Shown here: piece after piece, positions 58,589-64,000 of the stretch
How the letters are laid out: each line of letters starts with the position of its first letter
Position numbering within the stretch: the first letter of the stretch is position 1
DNA from: Litchfieldella xinjiangensis
GTDB taxonomy: Bacteria > Pseudomonadota > Gammaproteobacteria > Pseudomonadales > Halomonadaceae
Assembly (NCBI RefSeq): GCF_000759345.1
Contig: NZ_JPZL01000001.1
Coordinates: 558,001 to 622,000, forward strand
DNA: 64,000 nt
Reading direction: 5' to 3'
The notes under the pieces: model-generated
Told to the model about the DNA's origin: nothing
Seen by the model: only the letters and a program-made list of their open reading frames with translations
Databases searched by the model: none
Made by a program: the position numbers and the translations under genes

Positions 58589-61500
58589 TCGGCACCTTCC
58601 AGCGCAATCTCAGGCGAGGTCCAGGGACCCCGCACGCGATAATGAATTTGGGTCGCCTGTTCAATCGCCCCCCCGAACAGGCGATGGGCAATGAACAGGG
58701 CGCCACCGACGACCGGCGCCCCAGCGGCGAGTGCAGCCAACGGTAGACTCTGGCTCAATGGTACAGTGACTGCCAGATGTTGATCGAGTTCACGGCGTAT
58801 CAGGTCGACCTGCCCATTTAGCGTAAAAGAGGTCGCCGGCCCCTTGATCGAAACCGGCCCCTGCGTTTCCAGTATACCCTCATAGAGGGTGGCTCCCCCC
58901 TGCACCGTATCGAATGCCGTGCCCTGCCGCGTCACATCGGAGAAATCCAGCCGCAAGCGACGCAACAAGTTATCGATGTTCAGCAGTCCCACCAGTTTGG
59001 CCGGCGGGGATTCCAGATAGCGAAAGCGTCCGTCACGCAACTCGACGTCCACACTGCCACGTGAGCGCTCCAAAGCAAACTGCCAAGGTGCACCGGGCCA
59101 GGCGAGTTGAGAACTCACTGCAGTCGACGCGTTCTGTATAGCGACTGGCTGAGCCAGCCGCTCAAGGGCGGTTCCGACATCCCGGCCATCCAGCGCCAGG
59201 CGCGCCCGGGTCAGGCTGGCATCAGGCCCTGCCGCTTCCCAGACGAGTTCGCCACGGGCCGATACCTCGCCGAGCGTCAACCCCAGTGGATGAAGGGCGA
59301 GCTTGTCCGGGGTGGTCCGCCAATAGGCCGTCAGCGGACCGAACCGTTGCCCTTGACGCTCGAAGGTAGCCACCCGTAGCCGACCATTGGGCAGTTCGCC
59401 GAGCCAGGCAGGGTAAGCCTCGGGCTCAGGGTCCACCTTGACTTCGTCCAATATGTCCGCGGATACGGGCGTGTCGGGAAGCAAGGCATCCAAGTTAAAG
59501 CGTGACAAGGTCACATCCAACGGTCCAACCTCCACTTGGTCGGCAAAGTTCCCGCTCTCGGTATCGGGTCGATAGCGAGCATTCCCTTCGAGCAGGTTCC
59601 CGCCCAAGTCAACTCGCCATCCTGAGGCGCGCTCCGCGTCGGGATAGGCGCTGGCAAATAGCGAACCGATACAGCGTCCACGAACGAAAAGACACGAGGT
59701 CCCCAATCGAACGGCGCTCAAGCCATTCAGAGCAATGGCGTCATCAGGCGCAGCCAACGTTATGCCAGAAAGGGACGAGGCCCAGCGCTGAATATCCAAT
59801 CGCGGCGTTTGCCAGTGAAGCTCCCAGCCCGCCTGATCCGGCCAATCCGGAGAAGCGGGCCACTGCTCGAACCAGACCTGGCCCTGACCACTATCACCCC
59901 ACTCTCGCCAGCGCAGGCGAAGGCGCTCGTCCAGCGAGGCACGAAGCAACCCAGTGTCGAGGTCGGCATCCAGTTCCAGCGCTGACGTTGCCTGGGCAGG
60001 CTTGCCGAAAGGCGCCGGTAAAGCGATGCCCAAGCCCTGAAGATCGCTTTCAAGCGTCAGCCGTCGATTGCCTTCACCCAACGACAACCTGGCGGCATAG
60101 GGGAAATAGCCCTCGACCAGCGACTCGAGACCTTCGTCCCCCAGCCAATCGAGAATGCCTCGGGCCAGGGCGCGACCCTGGAATGTTGCTCGTTGTCGCT
60201 GACTATCGAATTCCGCCACGAGCGGTCCCTCGAACAGCCGGGCACCCAGCCGTCCAGCCAGCCCCCCTTCTCCATCAGCATGCCGATAGCCCAGCGTACC
60301 GTTGACGTTGTTGATCGCCACGCCAAGCGGCATGTACTGCAAGCGGGGCACAGCAACGTCAGTATCGATCTCCAGCGCCAGTGACTCGATATCATCCAGC
60401 GGGAATTGCAACGCAAGCGTACCGCTGATTTCACCTTCGCCCTGCCAGTCCTGGGTGTCCAACTCCCCCCAGGGAAGATGAGCGACGTACTCGAGTAGCG
60501 CACGGGTCGTACCGCCCAGTTCACCTTCGACAGAGAAAATGTTATTAATGACCCGTACCTGGCCGTTGCGCGCCCACACGCCATGACTCTCTGCCTCCTC
60601 GAGCCGCGCCTCGAGATGTCGGTCCTTGAGATGGATATGCCCGGATACGTTCTCCAGGGCAGGCCAGTCCGCAGCAAAGGGTAAGCGTCCCTCTTCAATG
60701 GCCATTACCAGATCGATCGAGAGGTCTTCTGCGTCGACCCCCTCCTGCAGCGGTTGTGACAGGGACAAACGGCCTTCGGGAATTCGACCGGCCACCCCCA
60801 GCGCCAGCCATTCGGCCATACCATCGCCGAGAATACGATTCGGAAGCCACCGGGCGGGGGGTGTCTCTATGGCATTGACATCATGGAAGGCGAGATCGAG
60901 ATCGAATAGGCCCGGAGCCTCCCCCCCGAGCTGCAGGCCGAACCCGCCTTGCACCCGGGCGCCGTGCCAATAGCCAGCCAGATCGTATCCATCAAGATGG
61001 GTTCGCCCTGCCTCGTGGCGCCATTTTACCGTGCCCTGGGCCTGAGCGAGCTCCAACGGCTCTTCAAACAGTTCGGGCATGAGCAGCGCGGCACTTTCAC
61101 CCCCCGCGAAGCGCACCTGCCCCGCATCGAGATTACCTTCCACCCAGGCATCGACAGGCCCGCCCCCCGGGGCGTTACGCCACGGCTCGACAGCTGCGTC
61201 GTGAAGGGCCGCCCGAGCGATCCATTGGCTGTCGCGACGTCCTAGCGATATGCCTCTGACCTCGCCACGTGGCGACAAGCTATCGATCAACCCAGACCAG
61301 CGCGACGGTAATGGCCAAGGATCAAGCCATGCGGCGATCGTCTCGAGCCGAAGCGCACTGCTCCAGACTCGCCATTCCCCCGGACTACCTTCGGCCTGCC
61401 AGTATCGAGGCAAGGGTGAACCGGTGCGATCCGTGGACTCGCCACTATCGCCGAGCGAAGGGGGGTCCTGAAAGCTCAGCCAGCCCTGCCACCCCGTTTC

Positions 61501-62436
61501 ATTACGAAGCCATTGCCCTTCGGCTCTCAGCGGAGCGAGGGGCCATTGCTGGCCCTGCCTGGCTAGCGTCAACTCGGGCACATCCAGCATGAGGCGCGCA
61601 TCTCTAAGCTCCCCCGCTTGCCAGCGCCCCCATACCACGGCCTCGCCACTGGCTTGCTCGAGAGTAAGCGGGTCGTTGCGTGTCAGGACGTCAGCCAGAT
61701 GAACCAGACTTTCCACTTGCAGGCGCGCTTGCAGGGCAGCATTGAAGTCCGAGAGCCCCCGTCGACCGGGAAGTACCTCCAGCGCCGCCTGAAGCGTCGC
61801 TTCGCGCATGCCCTCGACGTACATTTCGCCTTCGAGGTGGGCGCGCCTCTCATCGCCGGTCATCAACATGCGCGGCGCAAGCAATGCCATCTCTCGATCC
61901 TGCCCATGCAGTACGAGACGAACATGTTCGATATCCACCCGCTGACGCAGCAGCAACCCCACCCAGAAGTCGAGTCGCTCCAGATCGAAGGCATCATCGG
62001 GCTGGAACTCGGGCGGGACATCGGCAGGCTCAGGCCAATGCCAGGTGCGTTCGGGGGTCTGGTAGAGGTGTAGAGTGAGCCCCTTCAGCCGAGCATCCTC
62101 GACGACCGGTAGGCCATCGCGAAGCGATCCCAGGGTATTGAGCCGCAAGCGAGCCTGCTGAAGCTCGAGAAGGGGCAAGGCACCCTGGCGCGAATACGCC
62201 ACCAGATTCACCTCATCCACACTCATGGCCGGGTCGAGCCCATGCCAGTCGGCGGTCAACGAAGCGATGTCGAGCTCGGCATTGAAGCGCTCTTCAAGCA
62301 AGGCTTCCAAGCGTGGACGTAGCTCATCTAACTGAGCGGCCAGCAGCCGCAATCCCGACAATAACAGGGCCATCACCACCAGGGTGATGGCCAGGAACGT
62401 CAAGACCCAGCGCAACAGGACTCGGTACGGCGACAT
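58585..62436 (-). CDS. yhdP: AsmA-like phospholipid transport protein YhdP
   Basis: 1283 aa, the usual length. An N-terminal membrane anchor ([20 protein letters not shown]) precedes a very long periplasmic repeat of beta strands with a DUF3971 domain and an AsmA-like C-terminus ([36 protein letters not shown]). YhdP, TamB and YdbH form bridges that move phospholipid to the outer membrane. It lies between rng and tldD as in Escherichia coli, starting one base after the rng stop. Confidence 0.94.
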   Translation of the reverse strand: MSPYRVLLRWVLTFLAITLVVMALLLSGLRLLAAQLDELRPRLEALLEERFNAELDIASLTADWHGLDPAMSVDEVNLVAYSRQGALPLLELQQARLRLNTLGSLRDGLPVVEDARLKGLTLHLYQTPERTWHWPEPADVPPEFQPDDAFDLERLDFWVGLLLRQRVDIEHVRLVLHGQDREMALLAPRMLMTGDERRAHLEGEMYVEGMREATLQAALEVLPGRRGLSDFNAALQARLQVESLVHLADVLTRNDPLTLEQASGEAVVWGRWQAGELRDARLMLDVPELTLARQGQQWPLAPLRAEGQWLRNETGWQGWLSFQDPPSLGDSGESTDRTGSPLPRYWQAEGSPGEWRVWSSALRLETIAAWLDPWPLPSRWSGLIDSLSPRGEVRGISLGRRDSQWIARAALHDAAVEPWRNAPGGGPVDAWVEGNLDAGQVRFAGGESAALLMPELFEEPLELAQAQGTVKWRHEAGRTHLDGYDLAGYWHGARVQGGFGLQLGGEAPGLFDLDLAFHDVNAIETPPARWLPNRILGDGMAEWLALGVAGRIPEGRLSLSQPLQEGVDAEDLSIDLVMAIEEGRLPFAADWPALENVSGHIHLKDRHLEARLEEAESHGVWARNGQVRVINNIFSVEGELGGTTRALLEYVAHLPWGELDTQDWQGEGEISGTLALQFPLDDIESLALEIDTDVAVPRLQYMPLGVAINNVNGTLGYRHADGEGGLAGRLGARLFEGPLVAEFDSQRQRATFQGRALARGILDWLGDEGLESLVEGYFPYAARLSLGEGNRRLTLESDLQGLGIALPAPFGKPAQATSALELDADLDTGLLRASLDERLRLRWREWGDSGQGQVWFEQWPASPDWPDQAGWELHWQTPRLDIQRWASSLSGITLAAPDDAIALNGLSAVRLGTSCLFVRGRCIGSLFASAYPDAERASGWRVDLGGNLLEGNARYRPDTESGNFADQVEVGPLDVTLSRFNLDALLPDTPVSADILDEVKVDPEPEAYPAWLGELPNGRLRVATFERQGQRFGPLTAYWRTTPDKLALHPLGLTLGEVSARGELVWEAAGPDASLTRARLALDGRDVGTALERLAQPVAIQNASTAVSSQLAWPGAPWQFALERSRGSVDVELRDGRFRYLESPPAKLVGLLNIDNLLRRLRLDFSDVTRQGTAFDTVQGGATLYEGILETQGPVSIKGPATSFTLNGQVDLIRRELDQHLAVTVPLSQSLPLAALAAGAPVVGGALFIAHRLFGGAIEQATQIHYRVRGPWTSPEIALEGAE

Positions 62437-62437
62437 G

Positions 62438-63901
62438 TCACATCAGCACGATGTCGTACTGCTCCTGGGAATAGTGGATCTCGACCTGAAAGCGGATCGT
62501 CTTGCCGATGAACACTTCGAGGTCAGCCACCGCCGCGGATTCCTCATCCAGGAGTCTATCCACGACCGCCTGGGACGCCAGTACCATGTAGGTCTCCGCA
62601 CTATAGGCGCGATCCTCACGCAGAATCTCGCGAAAAATCTCGTAGCACACGGTTTCGGGGGTCTTCAGCGTACCCCGGCCACTGCAGACCGAACAGGGCT
62701 CGCAGAGGGTCTGTTCGAGGCTCTCGCGGGTACGCTTACGCGTCACTTGCACCAGGCCCAGCTCCGTAACCCCGGTGCACTTGGTCTTGGCATGGTCGCG
62801 TTCCAGCGCTTTCTCCAACATGCGCACCACCTGACGCTGATGCTCGGGGTCTTCCATATCGATGAAATCGATGATGATGATCCCGCCCAGATTACGCAGG
62901 CGTAACTGACGGGCAATCGCCGTGGCAGCTTCGAGATTGGTCTTGAAGATGGTCTCTTCGAGATTGCGATGACCGACATAACCTCCGGTATTGACGTCGA
63001 TGGTCGTCATCGCCTCGGTCGGATCGATGACCAGATACCCACCCGACTTAAGCTGCACCTTGCGGCTCAGGGCTTTCTGGATTTCGTCCTCGACACTGAA
63101 CAGGTCGAAGATCGGTCGCTCACCGGGGTAGTATTCGATCCGGTCCTCGCTTCCGGGCATGAAATCCCGGGCGAATTCGACCAGCTTGTGGAAGTTCTCG
63201 CGCGAATCGATACGGACCTTCTCGATATCGTCGTTCATGACATCGCGGAGGGTACGGATGAACAGCGGCAGGTCATCGTAGATCAGGCTGGGGGCCGGTG
63301 CGACCACCTTGCGCTCGCCGACACGACGCCATAGACGCAACAGAAAATGCATGTCGGCGTACATCTCTTCCCTACTGACACCTTCAGCCGCGGTACGGAT
63401 GATGAAGCCACCGGTCACGTCCAGTTCCTGCTCTGCCTGGCAAAGCTCCACCAGCTCACGCAACCGCTCTCGCTCGGTCTCATCCTCGATACGCTGGGAC
63501 ACGCCATTGTGGGGAGAGTCGGGCATATAGACAAGAAAGCGCGATGGCACCGAGAGGTGTGTGGTCAAACGCGCGCCCTTGGAGCCGATCGGGTCCTTGG
63601 TGACCTGGACCACGAGGGGCTGCCCTTCGCTGAGCAGGTGGCCGATGGAGACCTGCTCATCCGGCGGGGTGTTGGCGGGCATGACTTCCTGGGCATGGAT
63701 GAAGGCCGCGCGCTCCAGCCCGATGTCGATGAAGGCGGCCTGCATGCCGGGCAGCACGCGCGCCACCCTCCCCTTATAGATATTCCCGACAATGCCACGT
63801 CGCCGGCTGCGCTCGATAAAGGCTTCCTGGAGGACGCCGTTCTCGACCATAGCCACGCGAGTTTCCATTGGCGTCAGGTTGATCAAGACTTCACCGCTCA
63901 T
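62438..63901 (-). CDS. rng: ribonuclease G
   Basis: 487 aa. Endonuclease that matures the 16S rRNA 5' end and decays some mRNAs. An S1 domain near residues 38-125 (GIVGNIYKGRVARVLPGMQ, AAFIDIGLERAAFIH), the RNase E/G core with catalytic Asp residues in TTIDVNTGGYVG and IIIIDFIDMEDPEHQRQV, and the zinc-link Cys residues in LCEPCSVCSGRG are visible. The long RNase E C-terminal scaffold is missing, which marks RNase G. Between maf and yhdP. Confidence 0.97.
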   Translation of the reverse strand: MSGEVLINLTPMETRVAMVENGVLQEAFIERSRRRGIVGNIYKGRVARVLPGMQAAFIDIGLERAAFIHAQEVMPANTPPDEQVSIGHLLSEGQPLVVQVTKDPIGSKGARLTTHLSVPSRFLVYMPDSPHNGVSQRIEDETERERLRELVELCQAEQELDVTGGFIIRTAAEGVSREEMYADMHFLLRLWRRVGERKVVAPAPSLIYDDLPLFIRTLRDVMNDDIEKVRIDSRENFHKLVEFARDFMPGSEDRIEYYPGERPIFDLFSVEDEIQKALSRKVQLKSGGYLVIDPTEAMTTIDVNTGGYVGHRNLEETIFKTNLEAATAIARQLRLRNLGGIIIIDFIDMEDPEHQRQVVRMLEKALERDHAKTKCTGVTELGLVQVTRKRTRESLEQTLCEPCSVCSGRGTLKTPETVCYEIFREILREDRAYSAETYMVLASQAVVDRLLDEESAAVADLEVFIGKTIRFQVEIHYSQEQYDIVLM

Positions 63902-63933
63902 GCGGGATTCCTTATAGAAAGTTCATGGCGCCA

Positions 63934-64000
63934 TTATGGCATAGCCTTCCATAACGGTACGTCCTGGCGCTGAAGCAGCTGCGCCGTTTCAAATAGCGGC
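63934..64000 (-). CDS. maf: C-terminal end of a Maf-family nucleotide pyrophosphatase
   Basis: Only the last 21 codons and the stop are inside the window, reading LFETAQLLQRQDVPLWKAMP before TAA. This looks like the end of a Maf/YhdE septum-formation inhibitor-like nucleoside-triphosphate pyrophosphatase, and maf directly upstream of rng is the usual order in gamma-proteobacteria. The call rests mainly on position. It ends 32 bases before rng and is probably in the same operon. Confidence 0.6.
   Translation of the reverse strand, partial: PLFETAQLLQRQDVPLWKAMP

Overview
The window is a gamma-proteobacterial core-genome segment of roughly 60 % GC, packed with housekeeping genes. Gene content and order closely follow the stretch of Pseudomonas aeruginosa that runs from secA/lpxC through the dcw cluster, rnpB, the petABC, rplM/rpsI, murA/his, mla, kds/lpt and rpoN blocks to maf/rng. 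The proteins carry many acidic residues and acidic tails (for example on LpoA and SspB), which suggests a moderately halophilic relative such as a member of the Halomonadaceae; that assignment is inference from style and synteny. I see no insertion sequence, prophage, CRISPR array, tRNA or rRNA, and no gap above 300 bases without a gene.

Layout. 1-2500: the start of a LolC/E permease, then aguA-aguB for agmatine breakdown. 2500-9500: the minus-strand unit (SecM-like ORF)-secA-argJ-mutT, divergent dciA, and lpxC. 9600-26100: a complete dcw cluster on the minus strand (rsmH-ftsL-ftsI-murE-murF-mraY-murD-ftsW-murG-murC-ddl-ftsQ-ftsA-ftsZ), without mraZ. 26150-30900: rnpB and rsmI, then lpoA-yraN-diaA-dolP on plus. 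30900-38700: sspB/sspA, the cytochrome bc1 operon, rplM-rpsI, zapE, zapG and a Nif3-like gene. 38800-46900: degS, hisD, hisG, murA, ibaG and mlaFEDCB. 47000-55200: yrbG-kdsD-kdsC-lptC-lptA-lptB, rpoN-hpf-ptsN-rapZ-ptsO. 55200-64000: pmbA, darP, tldD, yhdP, rng and the end of maf.

Most genes serve the cell envelope: peptidoglycan precursor synthesis (murA-G, mraY, ddl), septation (fts genes, zapE, zapG), LPS (lpxC, kdsC, kdsD, lptABC), phospholipid asymmetry (mla), lipoprotein export (lol), Sec export (secA) and envelope stress (degS, dolP).

The most notable observations lie between recognised genes. (1) Upstream of secA is a 132-codon ORF with a signal peptide and a C-terminal Arg-Gly-Pro-Pro. 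The codons for this motif can pair with the secA ribosome binding site, as in the SecM secretion monitor, although no sequence similarity to SecM is visible. (2) Two tandem sigma-54 -24/-12 elements lie immediately upstream of rpoN, the sigma-54 gene itself. (3) A perfect 28-bp palindrome sits between the divergent mla and yrbG units. (4) There is a strong stem-loop in the rplM leader, a dyad over the lpxC promoter, and a separate promoter in an unusually long ftsQ-ftsA gap.
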